Assembly (NCBI GenBank): GCA_008080735.1
Contig: SHMW01000046.1
Span: forward strand, 1 to 33,839
From: Promethearchaeota archaeon
GTDB lineage: Archaea > Asgardarchaeota > Lokiarchaeia > Sigyniarchaeales > SOKP01
Reading direction: 5' to 3'
Length of the DNA: 33,839 nt
Position 1 is the first letter of the stretch; every line of letters begins with the position of its first letter. The translations under genes and the position numbers were made by a program. Shown here piece after piece: positions 25,254 through 32,034 of this stretch. The notes below the pieces were generated by a model. The model did not search any database. It was not told the origin of the DNA and saw only the letters and a program-made list of their open reading frames with translations.

Positions 25254-25556
25254 CGAGCACTGGTTCTTTCTATAAACATCTGCATAGACATAGGTGCTCA
25301 TATACTAACCGCAAACAATATCAACAAACCTGAAACCTACAAAGAAATTTTTGCAGATTTATCGAAAAATAATGTTATTAGCAAAAACTTATCAGAATCT
25401 CTAACTGAATTTGTAGGATTAAGAAATCTTCTAGGACATGTCTGTTTGGAAATTAATAACGAGAGAATTTATGAAATAATTCAGAATGAACTGGATATGT
25501 TTCGAAATTTTCAAAACCAAGTCCTGAAAAAGTTTAAAAATCAATTGAGAAATTAG
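25254..25556 (+). pseudogene. 5'-truncated HepT-like (HEPN) toxin remnant
   Basis: The 480-base gap between the ABC permease and fwdC holds an open plus-strand frame of 100 codons with no ATG near its start. It reads RALVLSINICIDIGAHIL, then PETYKEIFADL, then GLRNLLGHVCLEI. These match the HepT (DUF86) HEPN toxin pattern: IDIA.HI, P.sY.eiF..L and the R-x4-H-x-Y motif. Here the motif reads R-NLLG-H-V-C, with Cys in place of Tyr. The N-terminal 30-40 residues and the MntA antitoxin partner are missing, and a stop (TAA) closes the frame at 25251. This looks like a decayed toxin gene. I see nothing else in 25104-25253. Confidence 0.65.
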
Positions 25557-25583
25557 AATAAAGAAAATAATAAAATTATAAAA

Positions 25584-26393
25584 TTAGGCAGCTATATATA
25601 ACCGTCCGTTAGTTTCTTTTTTTACGGAATGGTCTCCACTGTATTCAATAAATTTACCCTTGATTTTTTCTCCGTTGGGTAATTCTACCTCGCTAACTTC
25701 TCCAACTTTTTTATAGGAAGGAAGTTTTCGAGACACACTACCTTTAATCACGATTGTCCCCCAAGCTTGGTCTGCTCCAGCGCATCTATCTACATCACCA
25801 TCAACCACAATAGTACCTCCATGATTGTGGATTCCTAAGAATGCGCCTGCTCCGCCACAATACAGTGTGGGCCATTTATTTGCCCCTTTAGAATTTCTTG
25901 CCCAGAGCATTGCTTCATTACCAATTTTACCGCTGACTTTAATAACACCATCTTTCATACCTTTCCAGAAACCTCTATATGCGGCTCCGACGTAATTACC
26001 AGCATTTCCATTAATTAATAATTCTCCTCCCTCAAGCATAGCTCCAGCCCAATCGTCAGTATTTCCATTCACAGTAATCTTTCCTCCTGTCATGCGGTTT
26101 CCGACATGCATTCCAACATCTCCGTTTATTACAATCTCTCCAGCACTCATTTTTTCACCAATACGCTTAACATTGGACAAATCACCATCAATAACAATCT
26201 TTAAATCTTTGGTTTCGCCGCTTTTTCCTTTAATCTCGAAGTAGTCTCCTAATTTAACAGTTTTATTCCCAAGGTATAAGTCTAAGTCTTTGATCTCGGT
26301 TTGTGTCTTCCCCGCTAATATATCAGGAGAAATCAGGTCTGCTTCAAGGGGAAATTCGGGTTGTTTTTTAAGTGTAAGATTAATTTCGGCCAT
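25584..26393 (-). CDS. fwdC: Formylmethanofuran dehydrogenase subunit C
   Basis: A 269-aa protein of the FwdC/FmdC family, related to the C-terminal domain of glutamate synthase. It folds as a beta-helix built from G-x-x-x-G-type repeats, seen here from about residue 75 to 215 (for example GDVGMHVGNRMTGG and NGNAGNYVGAAYRG). It is a structural subunit of the enzyme that reduces CO2 to formylmethanofuran, or runs the reverse. It is the last gene of the mvhD-fwdGFDBC run, starting five bases after the fwdB stop. Its stop is followed by the HepT remnant on the other strand. The FwdA-type formyltransferase gene, often next to or fused with fwdC, is absent. Confidence 0.93.
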   Translation of the reverse strand: MAEINLTLKKQPEFPLEADLISPDILAGKTQTEIKDLDLYLGNKTVKLGDYFEIKGKSGETKDLKIVIDGDLSNVKRIGEKMSAGEIVINGDVGMHVGNRMTGGKITVNGNTDDWAGAMLEGGELLINGNAGNYVGAAYRGFWKGMKDGVIKVSGKIGNEAMLWARNSKGANKWPTLYCGGAGAFLGIHNHGGTIVVDGDVDRCAGADQAWGTIVIKGSVSRKLPSYKKVGEVSEVELPNGEKIKGKFIEYSGDHSVKKETNGRLYIAA

Positions 26394-26398
26394 TTGTT

Positions 26399-27727
26399 TT
26401 ATTCACCAATTTTCTCTTTTACTTTTTCGATTATACGCTCAAGGATTTCTAAGTCAGTTAAACATTCTCCCGGAGCGTCTTTTACTTTACGTAGGCGTAA
26501 TGGAACATGATCCATACGATACGCAGTCCCTTCGCATTCAATTCCCGCAATAGCAGGCGGTAATACCACATCAGCGAAGGCGGACGTTGGAGTTTCGTGA
26601 GGTTCAATGGCAATTAATGGATATTTAAACATATTCTTTACGGATTCCGCGGGAAAATTACTTGCAGGGTCTGATGCTACGATCAGTGAAGCATCAATCT
26701 CATCCCGCATCAATAAATCGACAGATGAAAACTCACCTGGATTATAGCGTGGATATCCCCGTGAGAAATCTATTGAATATGCATATCCCGTATTCCATGT
26801 GAATACCGTATTCGCACCAGAGACATTATAGTGTCCCCTCATAGGGGTGATTAAAAATTTCGTGTGATCATTCAATTCTCGAGTAAGACAAATGGCGGTG
26901 TCAATATTTCTGTGATGAGCTAATGATTGAGTCAGTCCCATTCCGAAAAAGATCACCCCATAGTTGCACCCTTTGATAATCTCTACTAGCTTTTTAATAT
27001 CTTCCAGAGGAACTCCGGCAATCTCCTCTTCATCTGGTTCTACACCCCTCAATAATGCGCGAATTCCGTTGATTAATTCATAATCCTCATTTGGATTAAC
27101 TTGGATATACAAATCCGCGATTTGAGCAGTATGGGTATTACGAGGGTCAATGACAACCACAAATCTGTCATTACGACCATCCTTTTTGAAATAACCTCTG
27201 ACAAATTCACTATATCTGCCTAGATGTCTTGGATGAGCATGAACAGGATTTGATCCCCAGAAGATTACGAGGTCTGCTCGATTCTTATATTCTCCTAAAG
27301 TTGATGATGGCACCCCTACATCTTGCTCCGCAAGTAAGGTAGGTCCGTGGCAAACCGATGCGGTATTATCTAAAATACTCCCAAGGATTTCTGCTAATTC
27401 CACGCCTTTTCCTTGAGCTTCGCATTCGGTACTTGAGAACCCATACAAAAGAGGTCGAGTGGCATTTACTAATATATCGGCTGTTTTATCGATTGCCTCA
27501 TCCCATGAGACTTCCACCAACTCTCCGTCCTTTCGTACTAAAGGTTTTTCGTAGCGGTGTTTACTCGGATTTGAAGAATAAAATTTTGCAGTGCCTATTT
27601 GACACGCATTTCTTATTTCTATTACTTCTTGAGAACCTATATTAACATCTACTTCTAGGTCATCACATAATGTCCCACAAAATGGACAAATTACGTCATA
27701 AACTGTTTTAAATTTTCTTTCTACCAT
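26399..27727 (-). CDS. fwdB: Formylmethanofuran dehydrogenase subunit B (W/Mo-pterin catalytic subunit)
   Basis: The 442-aa catalytic subunit reduces CO2 to formate at a W or Mo bis-pterin site. C14, C17, C21 and C42 bind a 4Fe-4S cluster, and C126 (in ASVCHGPT) is the predicted metal ligand. In some relatives that position is selenocysteine; here it is a plain Cys codon. The rest follows the family, with FWGSNPVHAHPRH and the pterin-binding PPAIAGIECEGTAYR. The ribosome-binding site AAAGGAGG lies about seven bases before the ATG, and fwdD ends three bases upstream. FdhD, encoded about 6 kb away, could sulfurate its cofactor. Confidence 0.95.
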   Translation of the reverse strand: MVERKFKTVYDVICPFCGTLCDDLEVDVNIGSQEVIEIRNACQIGTAKFYSSNPSKHRYEKPLVRKDGELVEVSWDEAIDKTADILVNATRPLLYGFSSTECEAQGKGVELAEILGSILDNTASVCHGPTLLAEQDVGVPSSTLGEYKNRADLVIFWGSNPVHAHPRHLGRYSEFVRGYFKKDGRNDRFVVVIDPRNTHTAQIADLYIQVNPNEDYELINGIRALLRGVEPDEEEIAGVPLEDIKKLVEIIKGCNYGVIFFGMGLTQSLAHHRNIDTAICLTRELNDHTKFLITPMRGHYNVSGANTVFTWNTGYAYSIDFSRGYPRYNPGEFSSVDLLMRDEIDASLIVASDPASNFPAESVKNMFKYPLIAIEPHETPTSAFADVVLPPAIAGIECEGTAYRMDHVPLRLRKVKDAPGECLTDLEILERIIEKVKEKIGE

Positions 27728-27729
27728 TT

Positions 27730-28125
27730 TTATGCCTCCTTTAGAGTTTTTATTAATGCTAATGCGTCTAATACTTTGGCACCTTCAGCAACTTCTGCTT
27801 GGGCTTTCATACCTTTGTAGGTCGGAGTACCGCACGATTGAGAATCTGGATTTACCACCTGATTGGCCCAAGGCCCCATTGGAATGAAAATAATTCCGGG
27901 GTGAGGACCCTCATCAGAAATAGTAGAATATACGGTGACCTCTCCAAAATCCGTAGTGACCTTGACGGGAGTTCCAACCAAACAGCCTAATTTTTTAAAA
28001 TCATCCTTATCGAACGCGCAAATCGCAGCAGCCCGTACGTTTTCCTTAGTCGTCTTCCCACCCTCCAAGGCAATTCCTTGGTTAATGGTTCGACACGTGA
28101 TTAATCGTAAATCGTTTAAACTCAT
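27730..28125 (-). CDS. fwdD: Formylmethanofuran dehydrogenase subunit D
   Basis: A 131-aa protein of the FwdD family (molybdopterin dinucleotide-binding domain), which completes the pterin site of FwdB. Recognisable segments are TCRTINQGIALEGGK near the N-terminus, GTPVKVTTDFGEVTV and MGPWANQVVN with PTYKGM. In other molybdopterin oxidoreductases this domain is part of the large subunit; in the Fwd enzymes it is a separate short polypeptide, as here. The start overlaps the fwdF stop by one base (TAATG), and fwdB follows two bases after its end. Confidence 0.93.
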   Translation of the reverse strand: MSLNDLRLITCRTINQGIALEGGKTTKENVRAAAICAFDKDDFKKLGCLVGTPVKVTTDFGEVTVYSTISDEGPHPGIIFIPMGPWANQVVNPDSQSCGTPTYKGMKAQAEVAEGAKVLDALALIKTLKEA

Positions 28126-28850
28126 TATTCGGCAACCTCCTCTTCTTCACTCCATCTTAATGTTTTTATTCGTTCAATTAATGGCTCCCAAAAAATTTCA
28201 TTAAAGTCCCCAGAATAGTTCACATCCGTGATCTTCAATTTTACGGCTCCCGTGGGACATGCATTGTCACACGCACCGCAAAATACGCATTGTTCCTCAT
28301 CTACAACAACATTGGGTACGGATTCCCATCCTTTCTTCGACTTCTCGGGTACTGTAATCGCTCCACTGGGACATACGTCCGCACAAGTATCACAACCTCC
28401 CGCACATTCCTCGTCAATAATTTCAATCTGTCCTTTTGTGTATTGCTTAACAACTCGTTCGGTACCTTCGGTACTTTTAATCTTTTTTGCTTCGAAATCA
28501 ATTTTTGGAACTGCTCCCTCAGAGATTAGTTTTAATTCGTCTAAGGGGACTTCTTTTCCGTTTTTTTTAAGTGTAAGTGCTCCAAATGGACACATATATA
28601 CACAAGTACCACAAAACACGCATTTTTCGGGATCATATACTTCTGGAATAATATCCTCTCTTGTAGGAAATTTTCGAGACGCGCCCACTGGTCCACGACT
28701 TATAGCTTCTTTTGGACATACTCTCGCACATGTGCCGCAACCAGTACATTTATTTCTGTTTAAGATTAGCTCATAATCCTCAGTCAAGTACTTGATTTGT
28801 ACTCGTTCTTGATCTTTGGAAATTTCTCTTGATATTTTTGGAAATGACAT
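28125..28850 (-). CDS. fwdF: Polyferredoxin of formylmethanofuran dehydrogenase, short form
   Basis: About 241 aa with four 4Fe-4S sites: CTGCGTCARVCP, CVFCGTCVYMCP, CAGGCDTCADVCP and CVFCGACDNACP. The third has one extra residue between its first two Cys. FwdF of methanogens is larger, with about eight clusters, so this is a half-length version. It would pass electrons between FwdG or MvhD and the FwdBD core. I chose the ATG at 28850 (MSFPKISRE), which has GAGAG before it; a TTG at 28871 would add seven residues but overlap the ferredoxin gene. The start lies eight bases before the end of fwdG. Confidence 0.88.
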   Translation of the reverse strand: MSFPKISREISKDQERVQIKYLTEDYELILNRNKCTGCGTCARVCPKEAISRGPVGASRKFPTREDIIPEVYDPEKCVFCGTCVYMCPFGALTLKKNGKEVPLDELKLISEGAVPKIDFEAKKIKSTEGTERVVKQYTKGQIEIIDEECAGGCDTCADVCPSGAITVPEKSKKGWESVPNVVVDEEQCVFCGACDNACPTGAVKLKITDVNYSGDFNEIFWEPLIERIKTLRWSEEEEVAE

Positions 28851-28857
28851 TTTTCTC

Positions 28858-29115
28858 TCATTCCACCTCAATTATCTCTAATTCGATCGCATCTTGGGGG
28901 CATGCTTCTATACACACTCCGCACCCATCACAATTAACTTTTCTCTCATCGTCGTATACAGAAATAGCAATTCCATTCTTCACCAAAATTACGGCATTTT
29001 TGTCCGTAAGCTTTCCTTCCTTCTTTAATTTGTTAAAATTGATAGGACAGCTCACAACACATACATTACAGCCTGTACATAGGTTATGATTAATCCTTAT
29101 TCTATATATTTGCAT
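28858..29115 (-). CDS. fwdG: Two-cluster ferredoxin, FwdG-like
   Basis: An 85-aa ferredoxin with two 4Fe-4S motifs: CTGCNVCVVSCP at about 13-24 and CDGCGVCIEACP at about 62-73. The first is followed by INFNKL, as in FwdG-type proteins. It is the electron-carrying subunit beside FwdF and MvhD. GGAGG lies nine bases before the ATG and the mvhD stop is four bases upstream, so it is cotranscribed with mvhD. Alternative names such as FwdE or a generic ferredoxin cannot be excluded. Confidence 0.85.
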   Translation of the reverse strand: MQIYRIRINHNLCTGCNVCVVSCPINFNKLKKEGKLTDKNAVILVKNGIAISVYDDERKVNCDGCGVCIEACPQDAIELEIIEVE

Positions 29116-29119
29116 TTTT

Positions 29120-29545
29120 TCACTCCTCCACTCTTAATGGGTTTGGTCCTAATTCTTTTAATTCTTGTACAAATTCCTGCACAATTTCCGTTAACTCTGC
29201 TCCTTCTGATGCCGATACATATGTATATTTCACACGTTTAGGATTAATGCCGTATTGTTCAAGATAACGAAGTAGCAGAGGCATTTTCCTAATCGTTTTA
29301 TAATTCCCCTCCACATAATGGCAATCTCCTGGATGACAATGTGATACAAGTACTCCATCGACGCCATTTGTGAGTGCATCTAAGACAAATTGCGGATCAA
29401 CACGACCACCACACATAACTCGCATGATACGTAAGTTTGCAGGTCTCTGCATTCTTGAAGTACCTGCTTGATCCGCGCCCGCATAAGTACACCAGTTACA
29501 ACATATTCCCAAGATGTACGGGTCAAAATCTTTACTTTCCGTCAT
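29120..29545 (-). CDS. mvhD: F420-non-reducing hydrogenase iron-sulfur subunit D
   Basis: A 141-aa MvhD-family protein, the [2Fe-2S] subunit that links a hydrogenase (MvhAG) to a heterodisulfide-reductase-type or Fwd-type partner. Conserved segments are CCNWCTYAGADQAGTSR near the N-terminus, RVMCGGRVDP, HCHPGDCHY and KYTYVSASEG. Here it leads the fwd operon and is not beside mvhAG, which points to an Mvh-Fwd electron route. I chose the ATG at 29545; the longer frame to 29608 starts with a TTG and adds 21 residues unlike the family. No ribosome-binding site is obvious. Confidence 0.93.
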   Translation of the reverse strand: MTESKDFDPYILGICCNWCTYAGADQAGTSRMQRPANLRIMRVMCGGRVDPQFVLDALTNGVDGVLVSHCHPGDCHYVEGNYKTIRKMPLLLRYLEQYGINPKRVKYTYVSASEGAELTEIVQEFVQELKELGPNPLRVEE

Positions 29546-29616
29546 GATTTTCAGTTTAAGTAATTTTAAGATTAGGTTTAATTTAATTGGTAAAATATTC
29601 AATCCCAATTAAATCA

Positions 29617-29631
29617 TTATAAACTATATAG
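29617..29631 (-). promoter_or_regulatory. TATA-like box for mvhD-fwdGFDBC
   Basis: The minus strand reads CTATATAGTTTATAA here, about 75-85 bases before the mvhD ATG. The predicted transcription start near 29600 would give a leader of about 55 bases. This would be the promoter for the whole fwd run. Confidence 0.4.
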
Positions 29632-29795
29632 TGGAATTGTATGTTTTATAAAAAATTTATTAAAGGAATTGTTAAGCAAGTAGTTTAAAAGAGCCTAAGG
29701 CGAAATATCTCGCTATACATAACGGAGATTTTTCTTCAATACCTTTTAATAGAATCTTTTTGGATTATAATTATGTTTCAATCTTCTGGGAGATA

Positions 29796-29903
29796 TCAGA
29801 TAAATTTGTTGTAAATCACATTATTATCATGTTTAAAATTTAATTGGTCTTTCAGATTTTCACGTTTCTTTTTAATGTCTAAAGGTATTTGAATTGAGAT
29901 GGT
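29796..29903 (-). pseudogene. Possible ribbon-helix-helix antitoxin remnant
   Basis: The 457-base gap between mvhD and the MBL gene contains a short minus-strand frame reading TISIQIPLDIKKKRENLKDQ, then LNFKHDNNVIYNKFI and a TGA. The strand-helix-helix pattern (TISI.IP..IKKK...L.). resembles archaeal RHH antitoxins such as VapB. There is no start codon and no toxin gene next to it. It may be a decayed antitoxin. Nothing else convincing is in this gap: no tRNA-like fold and no other frame over about 40 codons that looks coding. Confidence 0.35.
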
Positions 29904-30065
29904 GTAAAAAAGTGTGGACTGATTATAAATTGGTGAATAGTACTAAAATTCCATTGAGCTAAAACTAATAAAATTGTTACCAATAGTTATATAGAAGCTC
30001 TATTTCATAAATTTAAAATGGAATATTTAAAACCATAAGGAATTTGAGGATACTAACCTATTGTA

Positions 30066-30926
30066 TTACACGAATCCACTCGTCTTTAACCCGTTAATAA
30101 CCCATTCCATCACCAATTCAAAACCCATTATATTTTCTTTTGTATGCACTGTGGAGTCCGGGATAAATGTTTCGTGATATTTTTCTGCGATATATTTTGC
30201 CGATGGATTTTCTTGATACCACTTAATAATTGCGTCCTTGGTAGTAAAATGAAGTTCTTCTGCACTTTCAATTAATTCATGGCAATCATCACCTTTCCAT
30301 ACCCCAAAATGATTCAAACATATAGAATCTAACTCATCCTTCAAATTTTTAACTTTCTCGATCGTTTTTAAAAGTTCATGCTCATCAAAATTGGGTGGCA
30401 TTAATATCGGTTGATGGGTGTTTCTATCAATTTTAGACGCAAAGGCATCTCCCGTAAAAATCGTGTTATTTGTCCAATCAATCAGACCAATGGAATCTTG
30501 AGTGTGTCCAAATAAATTTATTACTTCTAATTCAAGTCCTTGCAAATTTATTATATCACCTTCCTTTAGGGGGGCGGCATCTTCAATGGGATCTACATTG
30601 TATTCGAAGATATCATTTAGACGTTCGGGATTCCTAAGGTTTTCCAGAGCAGACTCGGCGGCGTAAACTTCAAAATCAGGCATATATTTCCGAAGTTTTG
30701 TATATCCTTGCGTATGATCCCAATGAGAATGCGTGGGAAATATATCCAATTCTTTCAATTTATTGACTACTTTTCTTGCGGAAACGGCAACCCCCGTATC
30801 AATCATTAGCCGTTCGCCACCATTTTCAACGACATAGACCGATAGTTGTTTGGGTAAACGGAAAATTAATCCATCAATTAAATAACTATTTTCATTAAAT
30901 TTTCCCTCTTCATTGATAAAAACCAT
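30066..30926 (-). CDS. Metallo-beta-lactamase-fold hydrolase
   Basis: A 286-aa MBL-fold protein with the metal ligands in order: H66-S-H68-W-D70-H71 (THSHWDH), H141 (FGHTQDS), D160 (FTGDAF) and H206 (LNHFGVW). The layout matches glyoxalase II-like and quorum-lactonase-like hydrolases; the substrate is unknown. There is no flavodiiron extension. A perfect AGAAGGAGG lies six bases before the ATG, and an A/T-rich promoter-like stretch is upstream. Its neighbours, a gap with remnants and a VapBC pair, say nothing about its job, so it looks like a single-gene unit. I see no other gene in 30927-31202. Confidence 0.9.
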   Translation of the reverse strand: MVFINEEGKFNENSYLIDGLIFRLPKQLSVYVVENGGERLMIDTGVAVSARKVVNKLKELDIFPTHSHWDHTQGYTKLRKYMPDFEVYAAESALENLRNPERLNDIFEYNVDPIEDAAPLKEGDIINLQGLELEVINLFGHTQDSIGLIDWTNNTIFTGDAFASKIDRNTHQPILMPPNFDEHELLKTIEKVKNLKDELDSICLNHFGVWKGDDCHELIESAEELHFTTKDAIIKWYQENPSAKYIAEKYHETFIPDSTVHTKENIMGFELVMEWVINGLKTSGFV

Positions 30927-31170
30927 TTTTTCCTCCTTCTATTTAGTTCATTTATTGATTAATTACTAGTGTCACTATTAAATATTTAACAATTATGATA
31001 AGATTTTTTTGTTTTTTTATAAAATTCATTTCTAAAAATGCCACTCCGGGGTGATATTTAAGTTTTTTTAATAGTTATGATTTCTTACAGAGATAACTTG
31101 AATTATTCAAAAAGATGGAAAAAAGAGATTTATACTCTCTCTTTAGTTGTTATATACACATTTTTATTAA

Positions 31171-31195
31171 TAATTAGATCAAAAAAATCTAATTA
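31171..31195 (-). terminator. Hairpin just after the toxin gene
   Basis: TAATTAGAT (31171-31179) pairs perfectly with ATCTAATTA (31187-31195) across a seven-base A-rich loop. It lies eight bases past the VapC-like stop codon in the minus-strand direction. It is a likely terminator or mRNA 3'-end structure of the toxin-antitoxin operon. The AT-rich context weakens the call. Confidence 0.45.
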
Positions 31196-31202
31196 AAGCT
31201 AA

Positions 31203-31622
31203 TTAAATATCTTCAATAAATCTAATTTCAGCTTCATTCGTTAATTTTTCTAATTTCTCTTTAAGCTCTTTTTCTTTTTTAAAAATTACCGGAATTGAAT
31301 TCAAGGTGGCGATTGAAATAGAATAGCAAACCGCTAATGAAATTGGGTATAAACATTTTAATCTGCTAGCTTCATTTCTCAATTCGGATTCTGGATATAT
31401 GTAAAAATCCTTTAGAAAATCATCAATCATTAATATAGCTTCATCGATCCCCAATTTTCGGCAAAAAAAGTATTTTAACTCTGTCTCGACGAGCGGACTC
31501 ACCAAATAATGATAAATATCAGAATTATCTAATAGAAATTGTTCAAATTTAGTTCCTAATTCACTACCTTCCAAAAATTCTATAAAAACACCAGTATCAA
31601 TTACTATCGAATTGTTTTTCAA
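31203..31622 (-). CDS. PIN-domain toxin, VapC-like, with a missing active-site Asp
   Basis: A 139-aa PIN-domain protein, the ribonuclease type of VapC toxins. D9 (VIDTGVF) and E46/E48 (LVETEL) are present. The third acidic residue, expected in the family form SLADCY, is replaced: this protein reads S-L-A-V-C-Y at 95-100, with V98 encoded by GTT, one base from GAT. The C-terminal region (PVIFKKEKEL) is typical. The start is a TTG at 31622 with an excellent GGGAGGAG four bases upstream. It overlaps the antitoxin gene by 26 bases, as in most vapBC operons. It may be inactive or depend on other residues. Confidence 0.8.
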   Translation of the reverse strand: MKNNSIVIDTGVFIEFLEGSELGTKFEQFLLDNSDIYHYLVSPLVETELKYFFCRKLGIDEAILMIDDFLKDFYIYPESELRNEASRLKCLYPISLAVCYSISIATLNSIPVIFKKEKELKEKLEKLTNEAEIRFIEDI

Positions 31623-31878
31623 GTCGCTCCTCCCTCTTACGTTCTTTCTTCCTTAAGTCTTCATAAAGCTCTCTAGCTTCTCCTTTCTTCAATATACCTT
31701 TATATTTTGAAATATTATCGATAAAATCTTTTTTCTCAACTACGAGTTTCCTATTTTTAAGAAGATATTGAATTGCATCATCATATGTGACTCGTTTATT
31801 CCATATATGTTCTAATTGATTTATTAGTCCAAAAAGTTTTTTTTTGGTTGCATCCGATATTTGAATTGTGGTTGCCAT
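31597..31878 (-). CDS. VapB-like antitoxin
   Basis: A 93-aa protein whose N-terminus (TTIQISDATKKKLFGLI) has the strand-helix-helix pattern of ribbon-helix-helix DNA-binding antitoxins, followed by RVTYDDAIQYLL and a basic, charged C-terminal tail (RKKERKREERLEKQ) that would wrap the PIN-domain toxin. The gene overlaps the toxin gene by 26 bases and lies upstream of it, as in vapBC pairs. It probably represses its own promoter through the palindrome upstream. The exact antitoxin family is uncertain. Confidence 0.75.
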   Translation of the reverse strand: MATTIQISDATKKKLFGLINQLEHIWNKRVTYDDAIQYLLKNRKLVVEKKDFIDNISKYKGILKKGEARELYEDLRKKERKREERLEKQFDSN

Positions 31879-31902
31879 AGAAGTCTATAATAATAGATAA
31901 TT

Positions 31903-31932
31903 TAATTATAATCACTATAGTAATTATAGTTA
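31903..31932. promoter_or_regulatory. Palindromic operator candidate of the toxin-antitoxin operon
   Basis: A 30-base palindrome centred between 31917 and 31918 has 13 of 15 pairs matching and a perfect core ACTATAGT. It lies 25-54 bases upstream of the antitoxin ATG, where the promoter should be. Ribbon-helix-helix antitoxins commonly bind such palindromes. The AT content makes a chance match easier. Confidence 0.45.
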
Positions 31933-32034
31933 TAATATTTTTTCTTTAATAAAATCATATTTGATAAATCATCTGATTAAAATCGCTATGAGCTAAATAA
32001 TAATATAACGAGGATATTTATTGTTATACTTGGA

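Noticed and set aside
26399..27727. Selenocysteine at the FwdB metal ligand
   Set aside because: The ligand position (C126) is encoded by a Cys codon and the frame has no internal TGA.
28228..28776. Open 182-codon plus-strand frame opposite fwdF
   Set aside because: It is the antisense shadow of the Cys-rich polyferredoxin gene, which is certain from its four cluster motifs.
31046..31057. Short GC-rich near-palindrome (CACTCCGGGGTG) upstream of the MBL gene
   Set aside because: Six-base arms with a mismatch and no loop are too weak to be distinguished from chance.
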